32,876 bases of DNA from Spirochaetales bacterium (GCA_028719825.1 JAQYLW010000032.1:1-32876), one strand, 5' to 3'; numbered from the stretch's first letter, positions 7,995-18,197 are shown. Numbers and translations: made by a program. The notes: generated by a model from the sequence alone, not told the origin.

Positions 7995-9954
7995 CCCCCT
8001 TAAAAAGCGACGGATTATCATCGCTCTTATTTATTTTCTCACCGTCTAAAAGCTTTCTTATTTTAATTTGAGCAACCTCATTCCTTGTAAGTACGGTTCC
8101 CTGTGATGAAGGATTTTTTACAAGGAACTCACTGAAATAAGAGTTTTTAGGCTTAACGCGCTGAGATTTAAATGTCATAAGAATCTCGGCATCGTTTAAC
8201 GTTGACAGCTTTAGTATCTTGAACTTCCCCGTGCTCGGTAAAAGCGTATATAATTTTCCAAGTGTCCATGAGAGGATCTGCGTTCTTTTTATAACTAAGA
8301 TCTTTGTATCCTTTTCCTGTAAAATCAATGTGAATACTATGTTTTTAAGCTCGTCTTTATCGGCGATGCCAACGTACAACACTCCCTTTCCTACATAAAT
8401 CTTATCGGGAGCATTTTCAATTCGATACGAGCCGTCCTTTGTTATTATCAAAATCTTGTCGTATTCGGAAATTTTGAATAGTTCTTCGCCCTTTACCTCA
8501 TATCCCAGCTGACCCGACTCGTTATCGTAGCGGAGCGAAAGCGAACGTTTTACAACGCTGCGCACGTCTATTTTTTCAAACTGTTCAACCTTTGTCTTAC
8601 GCTCAGACGAAGACGGGAGCGCCTTTTTTATATCATCAAGCACGCTGTATGCATATGATTTTATATGAACAAGATTGTAATCGGTTTTTTGAATATTCTT
8701 ATGTATTTCCTCTATTTCCTTTCGATTTTTTTCTATATCAAACAGCGAAATTCTCTTAATCGGAAGGGATAAAAGGCGTTCTATATCCTTGTCGGAAACA
8801 GGACGGACAAATTCGTTCTCAAATGGAGCAAGACCATCCACAACAGCTTTCTTTACATCCTCGGCGCTTTTCATCTCTTCTATCTTTTTGTAAATTCGCT
8901 CCTCTATGAAGATTCTGTCAAGCGTGCGTGATTGAAGATTTTCAAGATGATGGGATTTTTCAATATTCAGTTCATCCTTTAGTATGTCTATGAGGGATAA
9001 AGCATGGTGTTGGACTATCTCAGTCACTGTCATTTCGCGCGGACGATTGTTGTCTATAACTATGGGGCTGAGCGAAATTGAGGTTTCTGCCTTTGTGTAC
9101 GCATAAAGCGATTTTAACTCTTGATTGGGATCGGCTCCCCTTGAAAGCACAAGCTCTATATTCGCCGAATGCGATGTAAAATCATTAATATTTGATATTT
9201 TAATCTTACCAAGACGAACGTTTCTATCTATGTCGGCAATCAGTTCATCGGTTGTAATGCCAAAGGGCACTTCCTCTATTACAAGCCTGCCGCCCTTTTC
9301 GTCAACAGTCACCTTAGAGCGTATAGTAACCTTTCCCTTGCCGTCATTGTATTCGCTTACATCAACAATTCCGCCTGTTTGAAAATCAGGGTACAACGTA
9401 AAGGGTTCACCCTTTATTGCGCTTTTAACAGCTTCAATAACCTCTATGGGATTATGGGGGAGGATACGGGTACTCATTGTAACGGAAATTCCGTTTGCTC
9501 CTAAAAGCAGAATAACTGGAAGCTTTGCTCTGAATACCTCAACTTCCTGATTGCGCCCATCGTAAGACGGAATATATTTTGTTATTTCAGGGCTGAAAAG
9601 AACCTTTTTTGCAAAAGGTAAAATTCTAGCCTCAATATACCTTACGGCAGCAGCAGGATCCCCTGTGAGAATATTACCGAAGTTACCCTGTGTATCAATA
9701 AAGTACTTGCTGTTTGCAAGGCTTACAAGAGCATCGCCAATAGAGGCATCGCCGTGCGGATGATACTTCATCACCTGTCCTACGATGTTCGCAACCTTGT
9801 GAAAACGGCCGTCATCCATCTCTATCATGGTGTGTATTATACGGCGCTGCACTGGCTTAAAGCCGTCCTCCAGATAGGGAATCGCCCTGTCCTTTATTAC
9901 ATAAGAAGCATATTCCAAATAGTTATTTCTAAAAATCTTTGAAGCATTTGCCAC
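7981..9954 (-). CDS. parC: DNA topoisomerase IV / gyrase-type subunit A
   Basis: YASYVIKDRAIPYLEDGFKPVQRRIIHTM, YHPHGDASIGDALV, GNFGNILTGDPAAAVRYIEARL-type catalytic region; 657 aa; GTG start coupled to the parE stop. Confidence 0.88.
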   Translation of the reverse strand: MANASKIFRNNYLEYASYVIKDRAIPYLEDGFKPVQRRIIHTMIEMDDGRFHKVANIVGQVMKYHPHGDASIGDALVSLANSKYFIDTQGNFGNILTGDPAAAVRYIEARILPFAKKVLFSPEITKYIPSYDGRNQEVEVFRAKLPVILLLGANGISVTMSTRILPHNPIEVIEAVKSAIKGEPFTLYPDFQTGGIVDVSEYNDGKGKVTIRSKVTVDEKGGRLVIEEVPFGITTDELIADIDRNVRLGKIKISNINDFTSHSANIELVLSRGADPNQELKSLYAYTKAETSISLSPIVIDNNRPREMTVTEIVQHHALSLIDILKDELNIEKSHHLENLQSRTLDRIFIEERIYKKIEEMKSAEDVKKAVVDGLAPFENEFVRPVSDKDIERLLSLPIKRISLFDIEKNRKEIEEIHKNIQKTDYNLVHIKSYAYSVLDDIKKALPSSSERKTKVEQFEKIDVRSVVKRSLSLRYDNESGQLGYEVKGEELFKISEYDKILIITKDGSYRIENAPDKIYVGKGVLYVGIADKDELKNIVFTLILQEKDTKILVIKRTQILSWTLGKLYTLLPSTGKFKILKLSTLNDAEILMTFKSQRVKPKNSYFSEFLVKNPSSQGTVLTRNEVAQIKIRKLLDGEKINKSDDNPSLFKGDDNG

Positions 9955-11792
9955 TATATCAAGTTCTCCGTTACAAATTGTCGTCTTTCAGGGGTGTTAT
10001 GCCCCATATAAAAAGCAACATCATCAGTTATGTCACTTATTGCAGAAAGTTCAACTCGGTTAAGACGCATGCCCATTCCGATAAAATCTTTAAATTCACC
10101 GGGAGATATCTCTCCAAGTCCCTTGAATCTTGTAATCTCGCATTTTGAGATCTTCTTAGCAGCCTCATCCCTTTCAGCCTCGGAATAGCAGTATTCAGTA
10201 ACCTGCTTGTTGCGTACACGGAATAAAGGCGTTTCTAATATATACACGCGGCCGGAGGTGACGAGATCCGGAAAGAAGGTGAGAAAGAACGTTAAAAGCA
10301 AAATTTGAATATGCATTCCGTCAACATCGGCATCGGTTGCGATAATGATTTTTTCATATCTGAGGTTATCTATGCTGTCCTCAATTCCAAGAGCTGATGT
10401 AAGGTTATAAAGCTCCGCATTTTTATACAGCTCGGTTTTTTTGCATCCGTAGGTGTTAAGAACCTTACCCCTAAGGGCAAAAACAGCCTGATGATATACA
10501 TCTCGTGTTTGCGTAAGAGAACCGGCTGCCGAGTTTCCCTCGGTTATAAAAATCATGGTTTTAGGACCTTCGTTCTCACGTATTTTTTGAGCGCCCTGAT
10601 TAAGGTGATATTTACAATCTTTTAAGCTTGGTATGTTGTACCTTATTCGCCCCGAAACTTCCTTTGCGCTTTTTTTTACCTCTGCAATTTCCTTGTGCAT
10701 CTTTTCGGTAAGGTTGATCTTTTCCGCAAGGTTGTTCTTAACAACAGGGTTTTTTAGTAAGAAATCGGTTACGGCTTCCTTCACCTCATCCGTTATCATC
10801 TGCCTGATTTCGGTATTGGTAAGCTTACTCTTTGTTTGGCTGTCAAATCTGGGCTCCTGTACTTTAACAGCAATAGCTGCGATTATACCCTCTCTTACCA
10901 CCTGCGGCGCCCAGTTCTTCTTGTAAAAGTCCGCTATGGTTTTCGCAAGCGCTTCTTTAAAATAAGATTGGTGGGTTCCACCATCCCTTGTATACTGTCC
11001 GTTTGCATACGAAAAGAAATCCTCGCCGAACATCCCCTTTACATGGGTGAATGCAAATTCAACCTTTTTGTCCTTGCTAACGTAATGGCATGGTTGATAA
11101 AGCGGTGTTTCCTTTCCCAATGCGGAATCAAGAAGGTCCTTAAGCCCGTCCTTGCTTTTATACTTTTTCCCGTTGTATTCAATTGTCAGTCCTGCGTTCA
11201 GCCACACGTAATTCTGAATCATCTTTTCAACGTATTCGGCATTGAACGAATAATCGCCAAAGAGGTCCGCTCCCGAATCCGGGGTAAACGCTATTTCGGT
11301 TCCTGTTGTGTTGTCGGGATTCTTACGTTTTTTCTTTTCGGTAAGCTTGCCGTATGCAAACTCTGCACTCACACACTCTCCGTCACGATAGGTTGATGCC
11401 TTAAAATATGACGAAAGCGCATTTACGGCCTTGGCTCCTACTCCGTTAAGTCCAACAGAAAACTGAAAAACATCAGAGTTGAATTTTCCTCCCGTGTTAA
11501 TTTCGGAAACACAGTCTACAAGCTTTCCCTGCGGAATTCCCCGTCCGTAATCACGTACCGTAACGGTTTTGTCGGCAATAGTTACGCTTATTACGGAGCC
11601 GTACCCCATAACAAATTCATCTATGCTGTTGTCTATTATCTCTTTAAGCAGTATGTAAATACCATCTTCAGGAGATGAGCCGTTTCCAAGACGCCCTATG
11701 TACATACCGGGGCGACGGCGGATGTGTTCTGTGGCACTCAGAGTTAATATTTTTGAATCGTCGTATAGGACTTTATCAGAAGGTCTACCCAT
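9954..11792 (-). CDS. parE: DNA topoisomerase IV / gyrase-type subunit B
   Basis: RRRPGMYIGRLG, KEIIDNSIDEF, GHKL ATPase motifs, ITEGNSAAGS, DADVDGMHIQ (TOPRIM). Confidence 0.9.
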   Translation of the reverse strand: MGRPSDKVLYDDSKILTLSATEHIRRRPGMYIGRLGNGSSPEDGIYILLKEIIDNSIDEFVMGYGSVISVTIADKTVTVRDYGRGIPQGKLVDCVSEINTGGKFNSDVFQFSVGLNGVGAKAVNALSSYFKASTYRDGECVSAEFAYGKLTEKKKRKNPDNTTGTEIAFTPDSGADLFGDYSFNAEYVEKMIQNYVWLNAGLTIEYNGKKYKSKDGLKDLLDSALGKETPLYQPCHYVSKDKKVEFAFTHVKGMFGEDFFSYANGQYTRDGGTHQSYFKEALAKTIADFYKKNWAPQVVREGIIAAIAVKVQEPRFDSQTKSKLTNTEIRQMITDEVKEAVTDFLLKNPVVKNNLAEKINLTEKMHKEIAEVKKSAKEVSGRIRYNIPSLKDCKYHLNQGAQKIRENEGPKTMIFITEGNSAAGSLTQTRDVYHQAVFALRGKVLNTYGCKKTELYKNAELYNLTSALGIEDSIDNLRYEKIIIATDADVDGMHIQILLLTFFLTFFPDLVTSGRVYILETPLFRVRNKQVTEYCYSEAERDEAAKKISKCEITRFKGLGEISPGEFKDFIGMGMRLNRVELSAISDITDDVAFYMGHNTPERRQFVTENLI

Positions 11793-11798
11793 AGGCTA

Positions 11799-11827
11799 AT
11801 TCTATTTGTTTTGGTTTAATTTTTCAA
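11799..11827 (-). promoter_or_regulatory. Candidate promoter TTGAAA-N17-TAGAAT, 6 nt before the parE ATG
   Basis: Minus-strand reading; no Shine-Dalgarno between the -10 and the ATG. Confidence 0.6.
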
Positions 11828-11847
11828 ATTGAGACGCCTAAGGGATA

Positions 11848-13278
11848 TCAATTGTATAAAACGTCATCAAGGACGCTGTACAAATAGTCTAATGCCATGC
11901 CAAACGCCTTTTTTGTTGCTTCATCCTCGCTTGGATCATAGCCTGAGCCGTCTATAGAGGAGGAAGAGTACAGTAGTTTTTTAGATGAAGTATCTGCCAT
12001 GGCAGCGTTTAGTTCTATGTGTACTGCCTTTTCCGATGACACGGGGATGGCTGACACCTCATCCACCTTGCCTATGACAACTATTACAAACCGTGAATCA
12101 AAGGAATTATTAAGGGCAATACTCTCTGCGGTTTTTTCGCCCTGATCATCGTTTTGTATACCGTATTTCGTATCCTCATCAACTTTGATTTTGCCGCTTT
12201 CCTCAATTTTTTCTATAAAGGAGCTATTGAGATCCTTGTATTGTACTATCAGTCCGTTTTTGTCATAGAACATCATAAGAAGCGAAATATTATCCTCGGT
12301 AATTCGCCTTTCGTTGTTGTAGGACAAGGCTATTTTGTTTTTGGAAGCCGCATTCTTTAAGGCTTTAACAAAGGCCTCGCCACGTTTTGTTTTAAAATGG
12401 CTTATGGTGGAAGGCAGCAACAGTCCAAACTCAACACTCCCCTCAACTTTATCGCTTTGAAGCGAAGTAAGATACACAAAACGCCCCTTCTCGTCCGTAG
12501 TGTATATGGGATTTAAGCTGTTCTGTACAGAGGTTAGGGATGCCTCGACCACAGCGCCTTTGATAACAGGGTGAATAATGCCAAATCGACGTCTCATAAC
12601 AAACGTCTGTCCCTCTGCTGAGGAGGGGCCACTCTGTATTGAAAGATAGGAGTTTTTAACTATTCGCTCAGCCTTTGCCGAAAGATCTTCAAACGAATCT
12701 TTTCCGTCAAACAGAGTATTGGTTTCTGCAATTAGGCAAGCCTCAATATAAAGACTTAGTGCATCATAATCCCTGTTATCCCTGTATGCATCTGAGGCTT
12801 GTTTCCTCAATAGCGATATTCTTTCTCTTTTGCTTTCAAATTCTTCTTTTGAAATAACTCCGTTTATAAAAAGAATATCCGTAGGGCAAGATACTTTAAC
12901 AAGACACTCATATGATGAGGGCGAATGTTCGTAAACTATAATATCTTCAATCACTGCAGAAAGTTCGGCTATTTTGGAAACGGAGATGAATTCAGCCATA
13001 TATCGCTCTTTCACATCAACGCCTAAAAAAAGAGAGATATCTTCAAGAACGGTTTCATACGCATTTATCTTTGCAAGATAAGGGGATGACAGGCGCTTAG
13101 ATGCTGCATAAAAATACAGTTTTTTAGATGTGGACTTGTTTTTTTCGGTCCACCAGGACGGATATGTTTGAAGCGGAGTGTATTTAACAACGTTTATGTC
13201 TGATTCTGAACTGCTTATACAGGATGTAAAAATCAAAAAGAATAAAACCAATATAACAAGCGTTATTTTACGTTTCAA
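11848..13278 (-). CDS. LPP20-family-like lipoprotein
   Basis: MKRKITLVILVLFFLIFTSCIS lipobox; PSWW...LYFYAASKRLSSPYLAKINAYETVLEDIS region typical of LPP20-like proteins. Confidence 0.65.
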   Translation of the reverse strand: MKRKITLVILVLFFLIFTSCISSSESDINVVKYTPLQTYPSWWTEKNKSTSKKLYFYAASKRLSSPYLAKINAYETVLEDISLFLGVDVKERYMAEFISVSKIAELSAVIEDIIVYEHSPSSYECLVKVSCPTDILFINGVISKEEFESKRERISLLRKQASDAYRDNRDYDALSLYIEACLIAETNTLFDGKDSFEDLSAKAERIVKNSYLSIQSGPSSAEGQTFVMRRRFGIIHPVIKGAVVEASLTSVQNSLNPIYTTDEKGRFVYLTSLQSDKVEGSVEFGLLLPSTISHFKTKRGEAFVKALKNAASKNKIALSYNNERRITEDNISLLMMFYDKNGLIVQYKDLNSSFIEKIEESGKIKVDEDTKYGIQNDDQGEKTAESIALNNSFDSRFVIVVIGKVDEVSAIPVSSEKAVHIELNAAMADTSSKKLLYSSSSIDGSGYDPSEDEATKKAFGMALDYLYSVLDDVLYN

Positions 13279-14134
13279 ACGTTACCCCCATTCTTACTCC
13301 GTATCCCGAAAAAAGCGAGGATGAGGAGGAATCGTACATGGACGACAGGGAAAAGCTTAAATTAACTGCCAAAAACGATAAAGCATACCACCTAAGGCCG
13401 GCTGCAAAAGAATATCCGTAACAGAAAGCATCCTTGTTGTCTGTAAGCTTTGCCCCAAGGTTCAAATTGAACGAAAACACAAAGTGAATATTTGTCACGG
13501 TATTTGCCATAAAGTCCAATGGCAGCATATACAAAGCACCCAAGCTTCCGCCTAAAACAGAGAGGGATCGTCCCGGTACTGTGTGAAATACGGGGCCGAA
13601 GGTAAGGGAAACGGGATAGGCATATTTAGGAAAAGAAAACGAAAGAGAAGCAACATGCACAGAACCGTAGTAGGATGAAAACAAATAATCGTAATACGGC
13701 GTTATGCTCATATTGAATTTCTTTTCCACTTTTAAACCGGAAGGCACATAAGCGGGAGATGAAAGGCGCTTATGAATGGGTTTGAGCAGTTTATATACGG
13801 TATCATCCTCGTTATCAGTGCGTGAGGTTGCATAAACTATGTATTTTCCACGGTATTCTCCGCCTTTATCGTAAACAACAACCGTATCGCCGTAATTGAA
13901 ATAGCCTATGGCAGACAGTATTCCTCCCCTTGACGTTGCCGTCCAACCGGAGGATTCTTCACTAGCTTTTTGAAAATCGCTCTCTTCAATTGTAGGCGGT
14001 ATAACGTAGTCGTATATAACTCCGTTTTTATCTTGAACTGGCGGCAGTAAATCTCTGTTTACAAATGCAAAAACAGACACTGATGACAACGATAAAATAA
14101 GGAGGCAAATTATACTCCTTCGATTAATTCCCAT
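13268..14134 (-). CDS. Secreted, probable outer-membrane beta-barrel protein
   Basis: Signal peptide MGINRRSIICLLILSLSSVSVFAF; C-terminal amphipathic beta-strand pattern ending ...GVRMGVTFET. The longer listed ORF (to 14446) reads through antisense tRNA and is not supported. Confidence 0.6.
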   Translation of the reverse strand: MGINRRSIICLLILSLSSVSVFAFVNRDLLPPVQDKNGVIYDYVIPPTIEESDFQKASEESSGWTATSRGGILSAIGYFNYGDTVVVYDKGGEYRGKYIVYATSRTDNEDDTVYKLLKPIHKRLSSPAYVPSGLKVEKKFNMSITPYYDYLFSSYYGSVHVASLSFSFPKYAYPVSLTFGPVFHTVPGRSLSVLGGSLGALYMLPLDFMANTVTNIHFVFSFNLNLGAKLTDNKDAFCYGYSFAAGLRWYALSFLAVNLSFSLSSMYDSSSSSLFSGYGVRMGVTFET

Positions 14135-14142
14135 TATTATTA

Positions 14143-14172
14143 ATTCTATATATAATATTGCAAATTGTTCAA
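14143..14172 (-). promoter_or_regulatory. Candidate promoter TTGAAC-N18-TAGAAT, 8 nt before the ATG at 14134
   Basis: Minus-strand reading. Confidence 0.5.
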
Positions 14173-14232
14173 CGGTATGTAATAATTTTAAGAAGAACCC
14201 TATGTACTGTTTGGGGGTTTGGAGCCTACGAT

Positions 14233-14304
14233 GCGGCAGTCGTATAATGGTTATTACCCGAGCTTCCCAAGCTCGAGACGGGGGTTCGATTCCCCTCTGC
14301 CGCT
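14233..14304 (+). tRNA. tRNA-Gly(CCC)
   Basis: GCGGCAG...CTGCCGC acceptor, anticodon stem-loop CGAGC-TTCCCAA-GCTCG, T-loop GGGGGTTCGATTCCCC. Confidence 0.95.
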
Positions 14305-14321
14305 TGGTATAGGAGGAAGAT

Positions 14322-15362
14322 GTGAAAAATTTCTTACGCATACTTATAGTCGTTGTATCGGCACTCTTATTAATTGGATTAGTAGCTTGCGCCATTATGA
14401 TGACAACGTCATATAAGCCCGAAAGTATTGAGCAGGCGAAATACACGGTTATTGAAGGTAATACTATTTCATATGGCGATTACTTAGACATTATAACGTG
14501 GAACATCGCTCATGCCGGACTGGATAATGAAAAAGCACATTTTACAGACAAGGGTAAGGGTGTAGAGGCCATAGAATCAGAAGAAATCAGACAAAATCTT
14601 ATGGGTATTAACGAAACCCTGAATTACTATAATGCTGACGTATATATGATTCAGGACGTTGATACAAAATCCACAAGAACTATCGCTATTAACGAAGCTG
14701 AAAATATAAAAAATCAACTGGGTTTAAACTATGCATTTGCCTACGATCAAAAATCACCCTTTGTTCCTTATCCCTGGCCAATACAGGGCAGAATTGAATC
14801 GGGAAATGCGACATTCTCACCGTTCATTATAGGCAGTGCTCACAGAGTATCGCTTCCGCAGACTCAAACAATATTTCCGCTTAAATACAGCGAGCCAAAA
14901 AGATCAATGCTGATTGTAAGAAATCCGATTACCGATTCTTCAAAAAACGTTGTGTTTATAAATGTAAATCTTGACAGAAGCAAAAACGATGATCAGATAA
15001 AGGCGCTTTCAGAAACGGCAAAAGCAGAATATGAAAAGGGAAACTATGTTATAATCGGCGGAACGTTCAACAAGTCCTTTAACGGAGCTCAAAAGAACAT
15101 AAACGATAAATCGCTCTGGGATCCCCAAATTCTTACAGACTATTTTTCAAACGATTGGGAATACATATATGACGACACTACACCAAGTGTCAGAACGCTG
15201 AACACTCCGTATTTAAACAACATGGACAAAGTGAATACATATACGGTTGACGGCTTTATCTGCTCACCTAATGTAAAAATTCAAATGTACGAAACTGTTA
15301 ATGAGGAATTCTTCTACTCATCACACAATCCCGTACACCTTGTTGTAAAAATTGAAAGATAA
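14322..15362 (+). CDS. Membrane-anchored endonuclease/exonuclease/phosphatase-like protein with altered catalytic motifs
   Basis: N-terminal hydrophobic anchor; ITWNIAHAG, YMIQDVD, ESGNATFS, VIIGGTFNKS, SSHNPVHLVV align with EEP motifs. AGGAGG precedes the GTG start. Confidence 0.7.
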   Translation: MKNFLRILIVVVSALLLIGLVACAIMMTTSYKPESIEQAKYTVIEGNTISYGDYLDIITWNIAHAGLDNEKAHFTDKGKGVEAIESEEIRQNLMGINETLNYYNADVYMIQDVDTKSTRTIAINEAENIKNQLGLNYAFAYDQKSPFVPYPWPIQGRIESGNATFSPFIIGSAHRVSLPQTQTIFPLKYSEPKRSMLIVRNPITDSSKNVVFINVNLDRSKNDDQIKALSETAKAEYEKGNYVIIGGTFNKSFNGAQKNINDKSLWDPQILTDYFSNDWEYIYDDTTPSVRTLNTPYLNNMDKVNTYTVDGFICSPNVKIQMYETVNEEFFYSSHNPVHLVVKIER

Positions 15363-15377
15363 TTAATCTGATACTAA

Positions 15378-16262
15378 TCAGTGGACTGCGACTCTTAAGT
15401 CAAGGTCCACTTTTTTTACATCCGGAAAAACAGAGCGGAGTTTTAAAAGAGCATTGTTTTTTATATCCCTTATCATCTTGCCGCCCTTGCCTATAACGAT
15501 TCCTTTTTGACTTTCCCTTTCAACCATAATAAAGGCTCTTATCCACACAATGCCGGAGCGGTATTCCATATCCTCAAGAACTACCTCAACCACATGCGGA
15601 AGCTCATGCTTTAACAGCCCTACGGCAGCACCGCGAATTATCTCGCTTACTCTGTCATCAAGGGTTTCATCAGTCCATACGCTTTCATCGTATTCCATCT
15701 CTCTGTTTTCGGCATGCTTAAACAACTCTATCAAGACCTCATCGATACCTTCATCTTTTAATGCCGATATTTCAAAAATAGTGACACTGCCAAGAGAGGA
15801 TATTATGTTTTTTTTACGCTCCTCTATTTTTTCACGCGGGGCAGAATCACATTTGTTTATTAAAACAATAATAGGCTTGTCATGTATGTCAGAGAGTATT
15901 TCATTAAGGCGTTCGGATTCCTTGCCCTCATTATCAAAGGCATCTACCATATACAGTATTGCCTCGCTTGATTTTAAGCGCTTTAATGCCAATCGGGATA
16001 TTTCTTTGGAACGCTTGTCAAAATCGCTTACTCCGGGAGTGTCGGTAAATACTATCTGTCCTCTTTCATCCGTATAAATACCACGTATTGCCCGACGTGT
16101 TGTTTGCGGAGTTGATGCCACAACACTAAGATATGTGCCTAACACTGTATTTAAAAAAGTGCTCTTACCGGCGGATGGACGACCGATAAGAGCAACATTT
16201 ATACATTTTTTCAACTGATTACCATTAAATGGAAGTGCTGAATCACTGTTCGTTTTTGTCAT
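15378..16262 (-). CDS. era: GTPase Era
   Basis: VALIGRPSAGKSTFLN, TPQTTRRAIRGI, DTPGV, NKCD, C-terminal KH motif GIVIGKGGKMI. Confidence 0.95.
   Translation of the reverse strand: MTKTNSDSALPFNGNQLKKCINVALIGRPSAGKSTFLNTVLGTYLSVVASTPQTTRRAIRGIYTDERGQIVFTDTPGVSDFDKRSKEISRLALKRLKSSEAILYMVDAFDNEGKESERLNEILSDIHDKPIIVLINKCDSAPREKIEERKKNIISSLGSVTIFEISALKDEGIDEVLIELFKHAENREMEYDESVWTDETLDDRVSEIIRGAAVGLLKHELPHVVEVVLEDMEYRSGIVWIRAFIMVERESQKGIVIGKGGKMIRDIKNNALLKLRSVFPDVKKVDLDLRVAVH
15380..15417 (+). terminator. Rho-independent terminator for the upstream plus-strand gene, inside era codons
   Basis: AGTGGAC ... GTCCACT followed by TTTTTT. Confidence 0.75.
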
Positions 16263-17994
16263 CTATCTTTTTGGCAACTTCGAACCTTTTAATCTTCATT
16301 GTGCTTGAGGTTGGCATTTTTTCATCCGTAACATCAACCTTGGTAATGCGCTTGTAGCTTGGTAAACGTTTGTTTACCTCTTCCACTATAGATTCAAGCT
16401 TTGCTTTTATCTTTACAATGGAGCCTTCACGTTCTTCACATTCTTTTGTGGGTTTAATAATAGCTCTTATGCCTTCAACCTTGCGTTCTTTATTGGCAGA
16501 ATACCCTGTTACAAGAATCTGTTCTATATCGGTACAAAGCTGGAATGCATCCTCTATCTCTTCGGGGAAAACATTCTTGCCACCCTCTGTAACAATTATA
16601 TTCTTTGCTCGTCCCGTAAGATACAGGTAATTTCTTTCATCAAGATGCCCAACATCTCCCGTGCATATCCATCCATCGGGTGTAAGAACCTCTTTTGTTG
16701 CATCAGGGTTGTTATAATATCCGCTCATAACCATTGGACCCTTTGCATAGATCACTCCGTTTCCGTCACTGTCCGGATCAACAATCTTGAGCTCTGTTCC
16801 GGCTATTACTTTTCCAACAGATGATTCAACATAATCATATGTTGGATTGAGCGTTAAAATCGGGCTTGTTTCAGTCATGCCGTAGCCCTGAACAAAATCA
16901 ATTCCAAGAGCATTGAAATCGTGGAACGTGCTTTCGGGAAGCGGACCGCCACCGGAAATACATATTCTGATTTTATCCATGGACAATTTTTTCAAAACGC
17001 TTTTAAACAGAACTCGTCCAATGTTTTTACCGGTGCGTTTCTTTATGCGAGCCGATAAATTGATAAGAGAATACATTATTGTTTGAACAACTTTACCCTT
17101 TGCATCTATGTTTTTCCTTACACCGGCTATAAACTTGTTGAACAACATCGGCACGGCAAGGAACATTGTGACATTCCCTCGTTTAAGATCCGAAAGAAGG
17201 CTTTGAACAGCAAGCCTTTTGCCGAAGACTATAGCTGCCCCTACGGATATAGCCTCTATAAACACGGCAAGCATGGTATATGCATGGTGAATAGGAAGAA
17301 TGGCATAGAAGGTATCCGTATGATATATGTTCATATTAGCCTGTGCAAGATAGCAGTCTGACACAAAGTTTTTATGAGTAAGCGTTACGCCCTTTGGAAA
17401 TCCTGTTGTTCCTGAGGTGAACAAAATTGCTGCAATATCATTTTCGTTTCTGTTGAACTTTGTTGGTTCTTTTTCATTTGACACGCTTTCATTGCTGCAC
17501 CAATTCAAAATATAATCATCGCCTATATCCTCAAGACAGACTTTATGAGCATACTTAACAGAGCCTTCCGTTTCAAGGCCTTCATACTTATCCTTATCGG
17601 CAAATATAAATTCTACTCCTGCAAATGAGGCAAGATGATTGACATCCTTAAAAGGTAAGGAGTTATCCAATGGAACAACAACGGCATCAGCAAACAGAAC
17701 GCCTAAATACGCTAAGGCCCATTCAGGGCTATTTTTGCCTATTACGGCAACCTTGTCCCCGTCTTTAACTCCGTTTTTTTTGAGTTTTGATGCAATCTTT
17801 TTTACAATATCAAGGGCTTCACCATAGGTGAATGATATATGTTTTGGATCAAAGCACTCAAAACACTTTTCTTTTGAATAGCGCTTAGCATTTATCTCGA
17901 ACATCTCCGGAAGTGTTGGCCACTCACCGTTAAAATATGTTCCCCTGTACTCGTCAAGCCAAACCCATGGCGTGAAGGAATCTTTTGTTTTCAT
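16243..17994 (-). CDS. AMP-dependent synthetase / long-chain acyl-CoA ligase
   Basis: AAILFTSGTTGFPKGVTLTHKN, QGYGMTETSPILT, DGWICTGDVGHLDERNYLYLTGRAKNIIVTEGGKNVFPEEIE. The MKTKDSF start has an upstream AAGGTG. Confidence 0.92.
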   Translation of the reverse strand: MKTKDSFTPWVWLDEYRGTYFNGEWPTLPEMFEINAKRYSKEKCFECFDPKHISFTYGEALDIVKKIASKLKKNGVKDGDKVAVIGKNSPEWALAYLGVLFADAVVVPLDNSLPFKDVNHLASFAGVEFIFADKDKYEGLETEGSVKYAHKVCLEDIGDDYILNWCSNESVSNEKEPTKFNRNENDIAAILFTSGTTGFPKGVTLTHKNFVSDCYLAQANMNIYHTDTFYAILPIHHAYTMLAVFIEAISVGAAIVFGKRLAVQSLLSDLKRGNVTMFLAVPMLFNKFIAGVRKNIDAKGKVVQTIMYSLINLSARIKKRTGKNIGRVLFKSVLKKLSMDKIRICISGGGPLPESTFHDFNALGIDFVQGYGMTETSPILTLNPTYDYVESSVGKVIAGTELKIVDPDSDGNGVIYAKGPMVMSGYYNNPDATKEVLTPDGWICTGDVGHLDERNYLYLTGRAKNIIVTEGGKNVFPEEIEDAFQLCTDIEQILVTGYSANKERKVEGIRAIIKPTKECEEREGSIVKIKAKLESIVEEVNKRLPSYKRITKVDVTDEKMPTSSTMKIKRFEVAKKIDDKNEQ

Positions 17995-18106
17995 TTTACG
18001 CACCTTTAAGCAGAATATCTCGATGGTATAAAAGTTTTTAGTATATGTATGATATACCTCTCTTACAGATATATGATCTGTATTTCCTTTTAAAACCAAC
18101 CCGCTT

Positions 18107-18178
18107 TACTCCCTAGGGGAATCGAACCCCTGTTTAGAGACTGAGAATCTCCCGTCCTAACCCCTAGACGAAGGGAGC
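18107..18178 (-). tRNA. tRNA-Glu(CTC)
   Basis: Minus strand GCTCCCTTCGTCTAGGGGTTAGGACGGGAGATTCTCAGTCTCTAAACAGGGGTTCGATTCCCCTAGGGAGTA; anticodon loop TTCTCAG. Confidence 0.93.
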
Positions 18179-18197
18179 AAGATGAATTGTATTATCC

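Noticed and set aside
10836-11396. 186-aa plus-strand ORF antisense to parE
   Set aside because: Low-complexity shadow ORF with no Shine-Dalgarno or recognisable domain; parE is clearly the coding strand.
14135-14446. N-terminal extension of the minus-strand ORF 13268..14446
   Set aside because: It runs antisense through tRNA-Gly (RGIEPPSRAWEARVI is reverse-complemented tRNA sequence). A proper signal peptide and a promoter -10 support a start at 14134.
15378-16262. Era P-loop GRPSAGKS (rather than GRPNVGKS) as anomalous
   Set aside because: Still fits GxxxxGK[ST]; ordinary variation.
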